In this document: piece after piece, positions 11,207 to 21,828 of the stretch
Layout of the letters: each line of letters starts with the position of its first letter
How positions within the stretch are numbered: position 1 is the first letter of the stretch
Origin: Linderina pennispora
Taxonomy: Eukaryota; Kickxellomycota; Kickxellomycetes; Kickxellales; Kickxellaceae
DNA length: 64,000 bases
Direction of reading: 5' to 3'
Assembly (NCBI RefSeq): GCF_002104995.1
Contig: NW_024468252.1
Location: forward strand, 930,001 to 994,000
The notes under the pieces: generated by a model
The model's input: the letters and a program-made list of their open reading frames with translations, nothing else
The model's database searches: none
Told to the model about the DNA's origin: nothing
Position numbers and translations under genes: made by a program

Positions 11207-11858
11207 CGCGTCTTGATGCAAGAATCTGCAACACAATAAACTAGTTGATTTGCAAACAGACATGAGCCCAGGATAGTCCTTGCGCCAACAGCATAATAGA
11301 AACATATTGACTTTCCCTTGTCAATCTAGGGGATGAGTGGGTATCGAGTATATGGAAAAAAAATAATTTGTCAAAAAGCGACAGGGGACGAAGCAAGGCT
11401 GATCGTCTGTCTGGGCCTTTGTACGTATGCGTTTCGGCCTTGCCCCATAATGGCGCAGGGGAGCTCCGGACCCCGAATGTCAATATTCCTTACTCATTCA
11501 AGCTAGTGTCATAGTCTAACTGCTTTTCCGCAGTGAACCTCAGATCGTCCATGCCACAATCAACTGCCGATCCGCCTTTTGCAGGATCAGAATAGGCCAG
11601 CAAGTGCGGAGTTTGCAACCATGCTGACCTGACACGCCCTCTACCCCACGATCCATCGGCGGTAATAATGACTATATACGAGACCGAACCCGAAATGTAC
11701 ACCGAAGTGCGGGAAGCCGTGCTTGCATGGGATGTTCACCTGCTGTATAAAAACTATGTGAGGACACACCAAACCGGACTAGTTTCAACTACTGTACTCA
11801 CTTCCTTCCATATCGTGTCTGTTCACCCCACTAAGCGGATAAAGAATTTAGCTTCGTC
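11207..11858. other. Intergenic region before the short-chain dehydrogenase
   Basis: About 650 bp. The only notable signal is a TATA-like TGTATAAAAAC near 11743, about 110 bp upstream of the dehydrogenase start codon. Short ORFs on the minus strand (for example 11490-11702) show no recognisable similarity and are not called. Confidence 0.5.
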
Positions 11859-12624
11859 ATGTCCGTCAAACAAAGTCATCATTGTCACGGGTGTGTCGCG
11901 TGGAATTGGCAGAGGCAATCGTCCTCCATTTACTATCCAAGGATGTATCTGTTGTTGGCGTAGACCTCAACAAAGATGGTCTGCAGAAGCTTATCGATGA
12001 AGTTGCAAAGTCTCTCATTTTCTGCCAAGCTAATTCCAGGTGGTCCGGCGATATTACTCTTGAGGCCGTCCAGCAAGATGCTGTCAGCAAGGGCTATCTT
12101 CAGTGGTACGCTAGTGGCATTGGTCAACAATGCTGGTATTGTTCAGCCCATAGAGTCAGTGGAGACTATCTCGCTGACAGCCTTCGAAGCCCAGTTGCGT
12201 CCTCAACGTCGTGGCTCCGCTTGCATTGATCCAGAAGACGCTTCCTTACCTGCGTGCTATCAACGGACGTATTATCAACATCTCTTCTGACGCAAGTAGA
12301 TACCCACTTGTTAACCATGCTGCATACGGTGCGACAAAGGCGGCGCTCAGCTACATTACCTCTGTGCTGGCAATTGAGGAGCCCGATATCACTACAATTG
12401 CCTTCCATCCGGGTGTTGTCGACACCCCTCTATGCTCTGCTATGGAGGATGAATTCCAAAAGGTTGGAGAACGTGCCAAGGCTTCTGCAGACTTCATCGC
12501 TTCAATGAAAATAGGAGCTGAAGTCCCTGGAGGAATTATTGGGAATCTGGCCATTGGTGCTGAGCACTCATTGTCAGGCAGATATATCGCGTACAACCAT
12601 GACGACCTTGCAAAGTATGCATAG
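11859..12624 (+). CDS. Short-chain dehydrogenase/reductase (Irc24/benzil reductase-like), four frameshifts
   Basis: This is a classical SDR NAD(P)-dependent oxidoreductase; the substrate is unknown. It has the cofactor motif TGVSRGIG near 11.89 kb, a GVDLNKDGLQKL acidic-loop region, VALVNNAGIV near 12.12 kb, the catalytic serine in NISSDASRYP, the YxxxK pair in AAYGATKA, and AFHPGVVDTPL. All catalytic residues are present. The protein is assembled from four frame switches, each skipping one base, near 11.872, 11.910, 12.10 and 12.195 kb. The full product would be about 250 residues, normal for the family. The gene is followed by an AT-rich repeat island. It is either a real gene with assembly insertions or a young pseudogene; the first is favoured because nothing else is degraded. 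Confidence 0.75.
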
Positions 12625-14132
12625 TAGAATTCTATACATTGATTTAATAGATCAACTATATTAAAGTGGTGCAGATGTAAACTACTGCAAATGCACATGT
12701 AGCATGTTAGTATGCTGCATATCCATGGGTAATCAGCTGATGCATCCATAGAGTATAGGAGGCACTATTTCTTAGGAGGTACACTTAGCAGCTATGATCC
12801 TTTCTGATACCTTATTAGCTAGCAAGAATGCACTATGAAACATACATTCAGCTAATATCTTCAATAAGGATTTCTGTTTCTATATGCTCAACTGCATGCT
12901 ATAAACCCTCTAATGATTATATCCCACATATATTAATAGGGGTGTTTCTGACTATTTCCTATTATTGAGAGGATAGTGGTAGATAACAGAAATAGACTAT
13001 AGCATTTCAGCACATTATAAAATAAGGGACCTAGTAGTTAATATGCACTGCTCCTATTCAGTTGAGTATTAGTGAATAAGGCAGCTAGTAAGAGGGAATA
13101 GGCAGCTACTTTATATGAATATTTCCTATTCTAGGCAATACTTTGTCCTAGGTTACATTGCTATTACAAAGCTAGGTATAAAGAATAAGTAAAGAGATAG
13201 AATTATTACTAGTAGTACCTAGGCTTATAGAGGTTCATTCAAAGATAAGAAAGTTCATACTGCTTAAGAAATACAGAGGTTATACAGAGTCACTTATCTG
13301 CCTAGTAACTTGTTTAATGCTATATTATAACTACTAGTAATTTTAGTATAATAGCCAAAAAATATATCTTAGGTAATTATTTATAAGTATATAAACATTT
13401 TGGTTATAATAATTATTAACATCTATTGCTAAAAATATCTAGTTAGTAAAAATTTGTTCTGAAAAATGATTATTCAAAGTATCCAACTAATTATTGCCAA
13501 AGTTAGCTAAAAACTTATAAGTTCTAAAGAAATAGATCTCCCAAATGTCTTTTCCATTTACCATTATCTAAAATATATAACATTGATTTTTTCTATGTGA
13601 ATGCCTATAAAGATATCAAAGATACACAATGAGAATAAATACCTTCTTATAAAATCTAATATATCAAAGTATGCAGTATGTGGTCCTTAAAAGCTAGGAG
13701 GTAGTTCTGATATCAGATATAGAATAGGAATAGGTTAGTAAAATATCTGATACACTGATATCTTTTATGTATCTTTAAGTGGCTATTGTCCATAAATCAT
13801 TCTATAGCTGGATAAAAGTAATATTTGTATATTTTTATATTAGTAGGTAAATAGGGATAATGGTACTGTCCACAGAGTATCTGATGCGTATACATATATA
13901 GAGCCAATACTCTAACTCAAATGTTATTGACCATACTGGCTAGTAGGATTATTTTATTTATGTAGTCAGGTATTCAGTGTAGGCGTGTATGCAGGGTTGA
14001 TGATTGGCATGCTAAAATGGCCATAAGCATAAGGCATTTATTTACAAAGATCTTTCTGGAGGCTTGATTTTTATTTAATAAAACCTCTAACCACAACCCA
14101 GTCAACTATAGGCACAGCAGCATACGATCGGC
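12625..14132. other. AT-rich gene-free island
   Basis: About 1.5 kb of strongly AT-rich sequence with no ORF, unlike the GC-rich genes on both sides. The part at about 13,440-13,830 matches, in inverted orientation, a stretch near 22,500-22,870. The whole island therefore looks like a decayed dispersed element. CpG and CpA are scarce by eye, while TpA is abundant. Confidence 0.75.
13440..13830 (+). repeat. Dispersed repeat, copy A (AT-decayed)
   Basis: This stretch aligns with the reverse complement of about 22,870-22,500. The clearest block is 13,626-13,830 against 22,737-22,530, which shares AGGAGGTAGTTCTG, GAATAGGAATAGG, TTGTCCATAAATC and TGGATAAAAGT. Compared with copy B, copy A carries about eight C-to-T changes at CpA and three G-to-A changes at TpG in the core block, with only one or two changes the other way. 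The element type is unknown. Confidence 0.8.
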
Positions 14133-15016
14133 ATGGAACAGGCAAGGCAAGGCATCAGTGAAAGTAGATGAATCGTCGATTCAGCCATTTGAGCTCCAGG
14201 TAGCGGGACACGACGGGGTGTTGGCAGTAGAGGATAACAAGATGATAATCAAACCACTGAACAAGCGCGAGCAGCAGTTCTACGAAGGCGCCAGCGGAGA
14301 GTTCAAAAGCTTCATGCCCGAATACTACGGCACACTGCAGCGCACCAGCACAGATGGGGGAGCGGCCGGCGAAATGGTAGGTGAATAGATACGGTCACAG
14401 GAACACACTGCAGCGCACTAAACCTGTCCTCTATTGTGTAGTATGTTTGCATGGAAAACGTGACGAGCGGGTTCGCGCGGGCATGCGTGATGGACGTGAA
14501 GGTGGGCACGCGGCTCCATGATGACGATGCGACGGAGGAGAAGAAGCAAGAGGATGGAGAAGAAGGCGCAGCAGACGACCACGGCGTCGCTGGGGGTGCG
14601 GGTTTGCGGTATGGCGGTGGCCGGGCGGGCGCCGGCAGACCGTGACTGGTGTCGCGGGCTGACGGACCAAACAATCAGTGAAGCGTTTAAAGAGTTCTTT
14701 GCCGGCAGCCGGTGAAGTGTCGGAGGAGTTCCGCAGGTATATTGTGCGGCAGTTTGTGCTGGAGCTGCAGGACTATCTGCGGGTGGTGGAGGGTATGGAG
14801 GCGCGGATGTATGCGAGCTCATTGCTGTTTGTGTATGAGGCGGATGCGGAGCGGTACCAGAGGTTCCTGGCGGATGACGGGGTGGATGGGATGCTGGACA
14901 TGCGAGCGATTGATTTTGCCCATTCGCGGTGGACTCCTGGCCAGGGCAGCGATGCATGCTATCTGGTGGGGCTGCACAGGCTGATCGACCTGGTTGGTGC
15001 GTGCGAACAGCAGTGA
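14133..15016 (+). CDS. IPK2: Inositol polyphosphate multikinase (Ipk2/Arg82 type), two exons, about three frameshifts
   Basis: IPK-family kinases phosphorylate inositol phosphates such as IP3 to IP5; Ipk2 also acts in transcription control. Exon 1 (14133-14376) has FELQVAGHDGV, MIIKPLNKREQQFYEG and FMPEYYGTLQ. A 65-bp GTAGGT...TAG intron (14377-14441) follows. Exon 2 has the catalytic ACVMDVKVGTRLHDDDA, TTTASLGVRVCGMAV, the SSLLFVYE segment and RAIDFAHS. The usual proline of the PxxxDxKxG motif is alanine here. Single extra bases lie near 14,140, 14,550 and 14,705. The start at 14133 needs the first of these to reach the main frame. The product is about 265 residues, close to short fungal or plant IPMKs. 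Confidence 0.85.
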
Positions 15017-15293
15017 TAAGATGGCGGGAGAAAGCTTTTTTTCCGTATCAGTGTGTCACGCGGGCACGCCTGATTATGTCGCAAATTGGCGCACCCTATG
15101 GTTCCTGCAATGCCCGACCATATGCAGCCGCAGTGAAAGCGTGGGCACGGTGGCCGAGAGTGGGGAGGGGGCAGGCGGATAGAGGCATTTTTCTTTTTCA
15201 TCTCACAAATATTTGTTTTTCTACTATTTGAGTGGCAACAAAAAAGCGACACATTTGAGCACAGCAAATTAGCGACATAAAGCAATACAGCGG

Positions 15294-16970
15294 ATGGCAG
15301 CAGACTCTAACCGACTTTCGTGGGCAGTGTCACGGCTCTCGCAGGATCCGAACGCTGGACGGACACTGCGCCGGTTGACATATCGGGCGATATCGGCGTC
15401 ACTGAACACGATTCTAGCCAAACAGCAGAGCGGCAGCGCAGCCGATGGGTGGGTAGCGCGGGCAGCGCGTAGCTGGATAGAAGGCAAGAGGCAGGAAGCT
15501 GCTGGCATGGGAGGCAGGCAGCGAGACTGGGAGGCTCGACCGGCGGGCAGCTCCAGCGCGCGCCGCCATCTACCGGCCACGGCAGCGGTGGAGTGCCTGG
15601 CAGGGTGGGGAGTTTGCGACGCTAAACTCGTCGTTCCCATTCACGATCCCGGCGGTGCCCTCGGGCGTGTTTCTGTTTGCGCAGACACCGCACCCTCACG
15701 TACCATCGGCAGTCCTGGTCCCGCCGGGCATGGGCACGGCTGCACGCAAGTTCCACTCGTCGTCGCTGGGGCGGCAGCCGGGCTCGCCGTTTGGCGACCG
15801 GACCGAGCACGTTCTGGCGCCGACAGACAGTGCGTCGATCTCGGCGCAGCTGCACAGCGACGGACGGTCCTCGACGGGTCGCGAGAAGTCGCGGCGGCAC
15901 GAGTCGCGTCGGTGTGCAGCGCAGCTTTGTGTTTGCGCATGCGGCGTCGGGGATCCCAAAGCATGCAGGGCGGGTGCCACTGGAGCGGCCACTGGAGGGC
16001 GAGTCGCTGGCAGCGAGCTGCGGCGAGGATGCGTTTTTCCACCGCAACGATGCCTTGGGCATTGCCGATGGTGTGGGCGGGTGGGCGGGCGTCGGAGATG
16101 CAGATCCGGCGCTGTTTGCGCGGCGGCTCATGCACCACGCCAGTGCCGAGGTGGCCCGGTTCGAGGACATTGACGATGAGCAGTTCGCTCACTACCATGC
16201 GGCGGCTCCGGTGGACATTCTGCGGCGCGCGTACGAGATCACTTTGGACGAGATGGAGGCACTGGGTGTGCGTGGGTCGTCGACTGCGTGTGTGGTGGTA
16301 TTGCGTGGCGATGAGCTGCGGGTAGCCAATCTGGGAGACTGCAGCCTGACGGTGGTGCGCCAGGGCGACATGGTGTACCGCACCGAGGAGCAGCAGCACT
16401 CGTTCAACTTCCCCTACCAAGCTCGGCACCGAGGAGCACTCCGACGGGCCCTCTGACGCCCAGGTCTTCCGCCTCAAGGTGCAGCGCGGGGATATTGTCA
16501 TCGTCGGCTCCGACGGCGTCTTTGACAATCTCTTTGACGATGACATCCTCGACGAGGTCAACCAGCATCTGCCGGCTGCCATGCGCGCTGCAGGTGCGCC
16601 TGAGCTCAAGTATTCGACCGACTCGCTGTGGTACGAGGCGCAGCAATCGGGTGGCAAGCTCGACGCCATGTGCGAGGGTGGTAGTGATGACCAGGTAGTT
16701 TCGCCTGTCCCCACCGCCTCGCGCGTCGTGCCTGCCCCGCCGCCCAAGCTGCAGAAGATGCTGCCGCAGTTCCACGTTGATCCGCGCGCCATCAGCCGCG
16801 CCATAGCCGAGCGCGCCAAGCTCGTCAGCGAGGACACACGGTACGCCGAGAGTCCGTTCCAGATGCGTGCTATGCAGGAGGGCCTATACTACCAGGGAGG
16901 AAAGCGCGACGACATCTCTGTCATAGTCGCCATCGTTACCGATCTCGAAGACTCGCCGGATCGCCGCTAA
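15294..16970 (+). CDS. PTC7: PP2C-type phosphatase, Ptc7 family, three frameshifts
   Basis: Ptc7/PPTC7 phosphatases are mitochondrial or nuclear-envelope Mn/Mg-dependent enzymes; in yeast they control coenzyme Q synthesis. Motifs are CGEDAFFHRNDALGIADGVG (metal-binding Asp), GSSTACVVVL, RVANLGDCSL, the family-typical NFPYQ-LGTEE, VIVGSDGVFDNLFD and, near the end, KRDDISVIVAIV. The frame shifts by one extra base near 15.6, 15.90 and 16.415 kb; the last falls inside the conserved FPYQL. The N-terminal 110 codons from ATG 15294 are poorly conserved and basic, as a presequence region could be. The product is about 555 residues, longer than yeast Ptc7, with an insertion between the SDGVFDN and C-terminal motifs. 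Confidence 0.88.
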
Positions 16971-17144
16971 AAGGAGAAATTCCTTTGCCTCGGATATTTC
17001 CGACCTGTCACGGAGAATTGGTTTTGCCCCACGACCCCCTGGTCCCAACTAAAAGCGCTGTGATCTTCACAGATTGGGCTCCTGGAAGCAGCCTTGCCTT
17101 CACTTATCTTTGTTTCCCCTTTTTTTTTCGTTTACAACAAGAAA

Positions 17145-18665
17145 ATGCTTGGTGCAATTAGAGCCCGTTCGCAGTTTGCGCGCCCGCTGCTACTGCGGCT
17201 GTACCACAAGCCGGCGCGCAACGCGCAGTTCAAGAAGCTGACGTCGTCGGACATGGAATTCTTCAAGCGCGTTTTGCCGGCTGAGACCATCCTGGCCACA
17301 CCCGCGGTGGGCGGGACCTCTGACCCGGTGGAGCTGGAGGGCTTCAACGCCGACTGGCTGAACAAGTACCGTGGCGACTCGCAGGTGGTGCTGCGACCAA
17401 AGACCACGGCCGAGGTATCGCAGATTCTAAAGTACTGCAATGAGAACAAGATCGCTGTGGTGCCGCAAGGAGGCAACACGGGGCTGGTGGGCGGCAGTGT
17501 GCCGGTTCACGACGAGGTGGTGTTGAGTCTGCGTAATATGAACAAGGTGCGTAGCTTTGACGACATCTCGGGCATAGTGACGTGCGATGCCGGGTGTGTA
17601 CTGGAGGAGCTGGACAACTATGTCGGCGAGCGCGGGTACACGATGCCGTTGGATCTGGGCGCGAAGGGCAGCTGCCAGATCGGAGGTAATGTAGCAACGA
17701 ATGCGGGCGGCATCCGGTTCCTGCGGTACGGCACTCTGCACGGCTCGGTGCTGGGCCTGGAGGTGGTGCTTCCGGACGGCACGATTCTTGACAATCTGAG
17801 CACCCTGCGCAAGGACAACACGGGCTATGATCTGAAGCAGCTGTTTATTGGCTCGGAAGGCTCGCTGGGTGTGATCACGGGCGTGTCGATCACGACGCCG
17901 CAGCGCCCGTCAGCCGTCAATGTGGCTGTGCTGGGGGTTCCCAGCTACGCGGCGGTGCAGGACGCCTTCCGCCTAGCGCGGCGGCGGTGCGGCGAAGTAC
18001 TGAGTGCCTTTGAGTTCTGGGACCAGAGCTGCATGGGCGCTGTGCTGCATCACCAGCAGCTGAAGAGCCCGCTGGCCAGCGAGTTCCCGTTCTACGTGCT
18101 GGTGGAGACCAGCGGGTCGAACAAGGACCACGATGACGAGAAGCTGGGGTCTCTGCTCGAGGAGCTGATGGAGAGCGGCACTGTCGAGGACGGCGCCCTG
18201 GCGCAGGACGAGCAGCAGATCCGCCGCATGTGGATGATGCGTGAGGGCATCCCGGAGTCGCTGGGCAAGACCGGCGCCACGTACAAGTACGACATCTCCA
18301 TCCCTATCCCCGTGCTGTACGATATTGTCGGCGACATTGCTGGCAAGCTGAAGACTGCTGGTCTGTACCAGTCCTCGGCTGATCCGGTCAAGATCGTCTG
18401 CGGCTACGGCCATATTGGCGACGGCAACCTGCACCTGAATGTGGTGGCTGACAAGTTCCAGAACCGCGTCACCGAGGTCTTTGAGCCATACGTGTATGAG
18501 TGGGTCGCTAGCCACCGTGGGTCCATTTCAGCCGAGCATGGCGTCGGCCTGATGAAGCGTGACTACCTCGGCTACTCCAAGCCCAAGGAGATGATCGATT
18601 ATATGCGTCGCATCAAGGCCATGTTCGACCCAAACGGCATCCTTAATCCATACAAGGTTCTGTGA
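17145..18665 (+). CDS. D2HGDH: D-2-hydroxyglutarate dehydrogenase, mitochondrial FAD enzyme (Dld2-like)
   Basis: The product oxidises D-2-hydroxyglutarate (and possibly D-lactate) to the 2-keto acid. It has 506 residues, one exon and an intact frame. The N-terminal 30 residues are Arg-rich and lack acids (MLGAIRARSQFARPLLLRLY), a good mitochondrial presequence. The FAD-binding PCMH-type domain covers about residues 80-260, with VVPQGGNTGLVGGSVP, DLGAKGSCQIGGNVATNAGG and LFIGSEGSLGVITG. The FAD-oxidase C domain ends with GYGHIGDGNLHLN and SAEHGVGLMKRDYL. ATG 17145 is preceded by a long pyrimidine tract. RFC4 follows on the same strand after 119 bp. Confidence 0.95.
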   Translation: MLGAIRARSQFARPLLLRLYHKPARNAQFKKLTSSDMEFFKRVLPAETILATPAVGGTSDPVELEGFNADWLNKYRGDSQVVLRPKTTAEVSQILKYCNENKIAVVPQGGNTGLVGGSVPVHDEVVLSLRNMNKVRSFDDISGIVTCDAGCVLEELDNYVGERGYTMPLDLGAKGSCQIGGNVATNAGGIRFLRYGTLHGSVLGLEVVLPDGTILDNLSTLRKDNTGYDLKQLFIGSEGSLGVITGVSITTPQRPSAVNVAVLGVPSYAAVQDAFRLARRRCGEVLSAFEFWDQSCMGAVLHHQQLKSPLASEFPFYVLVETSGSNKDHDDEKLGSLLEELMESGTVEDGALAQDEQQIRRMWMMREGIPESLGKTGATYKYDISIPIPVLYDIVGDIAGKLKTAGLYQSSADPVKIVCGYGHIGDGNLHLNVVADKFQNRVTEVFEPYVYEWVASHRGSISAEHGVGLMKRDYLGYSKPKEMIDYMRRIKAMFDPNGILNPYKVL

Positions 18666-18784
18666 TCAAACCGAATTATCTTTGCTGCGCGTTTAGTTCG
18701 CGTTGCCCCTTTCCCAGCAAATACATGCTTTTCTTGCTCTCAATCCCCCTTCTTTAATTCAGCTTTCCCTTGTACATTGCGCAA

Positions 18785-19840
18785 ATGGATTTCTTTAACC
18801 GTCCCTCCAAAGCTGCAGCCACGTCCACAGACAGCAGCAAGCCGGTGCACGTCGAGCGCCTGGTTCCCTGGGTCGAAAAATACCGCCCCAAGAGCATCGA
18901 GTCGGTAGCTGCGCAGGAGGAGGTTGTGCAGGTGCTGCGCAAGTCGCTGGAGACAAAGAACCTGCCGCATCTGCTGTTCTATGGGCCGCCGGGGACTGGC
19001 AAGACCTCGACGATTCTGGCACTGGCCCGCGACATGTACGGCCCGGAGGCCATGAAGACACGCGTGCTGGAGCTGAACGCCTCAGATGAGCGCGGTATCG
19101 GCGTGGTGCGCGCCAAGGTCAAGGACTTTGCGCGCAGCGTGGTGTCCCCAGCCGACCCACAGTACCCGTCGCCGCCGTACAAGATTGTAATCCTGGATGA
19201 GGCCGACTCCATGACGGCAGATGCCCAGGCAGCGCTGCGGCGGATCATGGAGAAGTACGCGCGTATTACACGGTTCTGCCTTGTGTGCAATTACGTGAGC
19301 CGCATCATCGAGCCGCTGGCTAGCCGGTGCGCCAAATTCCGTTTCAAGAGTCTACCTAAGGAGCAGGCGGTCGCGCGCGTCTCCCTGGTGGCCGACAAGG
19401 AAAATGTCAGTATTGGCAAGCCGGCCGTCGATGCACTGGTCACTGCGTCTGAGGGCGACTTGCGGCGCGCGATCATGTCGCTGCAGAGCGCGTCGCGTAT
19501 GGCTGCGCAGACTGAGATTGACGAGCGGATGGTGCGCGAGCTTGTGGGTGCTGTGCCGGACTCTGTCATTGACGGGCTGCGCAGAGCCTGGAGCGGCCAG
19601 GATACGGACTCGTGCATTAGGGCTGTCGACGAGCTCGGCTTCAGCGGCTTCCCGGCGGCCCAGGTTCTCGCCCAGCTGCACGACCAGGCTATGCAGGATG
19701 AAGCACTGAGCTCGCTGCAGAAGGCAAAGCTGGCCGTGCTCATGGCCAACGTCGACGTAGCCCTGTCTGAGGGCGCCGATGAGCAGCTGCAGATGTTGGA
19801 TCTGATGATGCAGGCATCGCTGATTGTCTCGAAGGCATAG
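18785..19840 (+). CDS. RFC4: Replication factor C subunit, human RFC4 / yeast Rfc2 type
   Basis: This is a small subunit of the RFC clamp loader, which places PCNA on primed DNA. The 351-residue protein is uninterrupted. Motifs are the RFC box VPWVEKYRPKSIESVAAQEE, Walker A YGPPGTGKTSTILALA, LNASDERGIGVVR, Walker B VILDEADSM, sensor 1 LVCNYVSRIIEPLASRC (with the SRC arginine) and sensor 2 SEGDLRRAIMSLQS. The 'VAAQEEVVQVLRKSLE' segment and overall order match human RFC4 rather than RFC2, RFC3 or RFC5. The DEAD Walker B is standard for RFC2-4. The start ATG at 18785 is the first in frame with a good context (GCAAATGG). Confidence 0.95.
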   Translation: MDFFNRPSKAAATSTDSSKPVHVERLVPWVEKYRPKSIESVAAQEEVVQVLRKSLETKNLPHLLFYGPPGTGKTSTILALARDMYGPEAMKTRVLELNASDERGIGVVRAKVKDFARSVVSPADPQYPSPPYKIVILDEADSMTADAQAALRRIMEKYARITRFCLVCNYVSRIIEPLASRCAKFRFKSLPKEQAVARVSLVADKENVSIGKPAVDALVTASEGDLRRAIMSLQSASRMAAQTEIDERMVRELVGAVPDSVIDGLRRAWSGQDTDSCIRAVDELGFSGFPAAQVLAQLHDQAMQDEALSSLQKAKLAVLMANVDVALSEGADEQLQMLDLMMQASLIVSKA

Positions 19841-19965
19841 GCTGCTACATAAGCTTCCAATTTTCATTCCGTAAACTATGAATCGTAAAAAAGTACCAAA
19901 ATTTCCATAGAGTTCCAGTCTGGTAGGGGAGTGGGTTCCCCCTCCCCATACGCTACTGGGGGTGC

Positions 19966-21005
19966 TTAGACGCCCCAGTTGCCCGCGCTGGTGCGCTCCG
20001 GCGAATATCCGCTGTCCGCTGTCTTGGCCGGCTTCTTGTCCTCCCAGTCTGGCATGGCATCCCGGTCCTTGTACTTCTTTCCGCTGCCCGCTTGCCCGCG
20101 GCGCCGCCCGGGGCTGCGCGAATCCCTGCGCGCCCGGCGATGGCGATTCGACCGCTCGTCATCGCGCGTACGCCCGTGCCGCCGCGTCCCGGACCGCGAA
20201 CGGCTGCGCCGCCGCTCGCTGCGCCGCTCGCGACGGTGCCGATCACGCGATCTTGATCTGGAGGGAATTAAATAGGTGGAATGTAATGGTTAAGGCTGGG
20301 GACGATATACACGGGGAGAGGGCTTGTGCTGGCACCGGGAGGGCGGGGAGGCTCGAAGCGGCGTTTTTGCATTACTCCATGTAGTCCACAATGTCTGGGA
20401 GAGCTTACCTGCGCGGGCTACGGCTGCGTTCGCCGCGACGCGACGATCTGGCGTCCGGGCAATCCCTGGCCCAATGACCTACCGACAGCAAGTCGCTGGC
20501 TTTAATATCCCTCCAATGCCTTGAAGACAACACCGCATGTCTCTAAACTGTAGTTTACCTGGCCGCCCGCACCGGAAACACGCACCGTCGTCGCGGTTGC
20601 GCGCCGGGCCCTTGGCGAACTCTACCACGATGTTCTCGCCCTGGATCTCCTTGCCGTTCAGCTCCTCCAGCGCCGCCTTGCCGTCCGCCGCCGCCTTGAA
20701 CGCAATGAACCCGTAGCCTACATACCACCCTCGTTAGCCCTTTGCCGACTGCGCCTGTATAATGCCCCTGCTACGTTCGCCTATCTCTTACTCAGGTTCG
20801 AGCCCCGCTACATGCCACAGGATATGTGCTGTTAGCCCGTGCTACATTTTGCCTTATTTGGATATATCCTTTAATTCTCCGCAGACTGTACCTTGACGTC
20901 GCAGCGCGACATTTCGCCAAACCTCTCGAACAGCTCCCGCAGCTCCTCCGAGCGCATGGTGCGCGGCAGGCGCCCAACAAACAGCTGCTGTGTTTCGCCA
21001 CTCAT
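19966..21005 (-). CDS. RRM, zinc-knuckle and RS-domain splicing factor (RSZ/SRSF7-like), four exons
   Basis: SR proteins of this kind bind pre-mRNA and recruit the spliceosome. Exon 1 (20892-21005) gives MSGETQQLFVGRLPRTMRSE up to CDVK. Exon 2 (20559-20717) gives GYGFIAFKAAADGKAALEEL to ARNRDDGACFRCGRP. Exon 3 (20409-20479) continues with GHWARD, a CX2CX4HX4C knuckle, then RSSRRGERSRSPRR. Exon 4 (19966-20257) is Arg/Ser-rich and ends SGYSPERTSAGNWGV. Introns begin GTACAG, GTAAAC and GTAAGC. Two problems remain. The exon 1/2 join does not close in phase as written, and an extra G near 20,455 destroys the last cysteine of the knuckle. Both probably reflect base errors. Confidence 0.8.
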
Positions 21006-21393
21006 TTTCTTTTTAAATAGCTACTGAGCTGCGACCTTTTTGCAAGCTAGATGAGCAGAAATCTTTATGCCAGAAGGAAAAGGGAAAAGCTGAATTCCGA
21101 ATAAAACGCAAAAAAAACGAAAACAACCCTTCTATGGACTTTTTTTTTGTTCAAGGAAAATACCCGGCCAGGGTGAGAAGAATAAATTTTCAGCTGGACA
21201 GAATGAGGGAAGGGGAGGGAAGGGGCTGTTGCGGCTGCACCAGAGCTGGGTCCTGTTTCCCTGCAGTTTCATGCCCAGGACGAACCAGGTTTGCCTATTC
21301 GCCCACCCAGCCATTATCACGGAGGGGCAATCAGTGCCTCCCACCCCTCGACAATTAGACGCGCATCCACGCGACACCACCGCCTCATGTCCC
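21006..21393. other. Intergenic region between the RS protein gene and YPD1
   Basis: About 390 bp holding the promoter of the splicing factor and the 3' end of YPD1. It has A- and T-rich runs near 21,110-21,150 and no coding signal on either strand. Confidence 0.6.
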
Positions 21394-21828
21394 TCACTCG
21401 TTCTCCTGCTCATAGAAGAAGCGCAGAAACTCCCTGGCCTTGCGATACTCGCTCCGGCCCTCCACCAGCTCAGCGCCGATTTCCCTTAGCGCCGTATCCT
21501 CATCCACCTGGCCTTGGCCGTCGCTGCCGCGCAGCCTGCCCAGCTGCTGAATGTGCTCACAGCAGTCGCGCACGCGCTTTACGCCTATCGACGCCGAGCT
21601 GCCCTTCAAAAAGTGGCCCAGCTCTGAGAGCCGCACCAAGTCTCGTGCCTTTATCGCCTTGTCCATGCTTGTGAATGTCGTCTCGGCTTGCTCGAAGTAG
21701 TTGTACACCAGCTGCTGGCTGAACTCGTCGTCCTCGCCGTCCATTGCCAGCAGCTGGTCAAACACGTCCAGGTCCAGGATGTTGCCGCCGAGCTCGTCGT
21801 CTGCTATGTCGCTATTTACATTGGTCAT
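21394..21828 (-). CDS. YPD1: Ypd1-like histidine phosphotransfer protein
   Basis: The product is a phosphorelay intermediate between a hybrid histidine kinase and response regulators (Sln1-Ypd1-Ssk1/Skn7 in yeast). It is a 144-residue HPt domain with an intact frame. The phospho-acceptor is His72 in LSELGHFLKGSSASIGVKRV, followed by the typical RDCCEHIQQLGR helix. The N-terminal half carries DVFDQLLAMDGEDDEFSQQL and YFEQAETTFTSMDKAI. The start is the first ATG in frame (21826-21828). The size equals other fungal Ypd1 proteins (about 140-170). Confidence 0.93.
   Translation of the reverse strand: MTNVNSDIADDELGGNILDLDVFDQLLAMDGEDDEFSQQLVYNYFEQAETTFTSMDKAIKARDLVRLSELGHFLKGSSASIGVKRVRDCCEHIQQLGRLRGSDGQGQVDEDTALREIGAELVEGRSEYRKAREFLRFFYEQENE

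Noticed and set aside
11859-12624. SDR as a confirmed pseudogene or recent horizontal transfer
   Set aside because: Catalytic residues are intact and the breaks are the same one-base type as in clearly functional neighbours; nothing in base use proves transfer.
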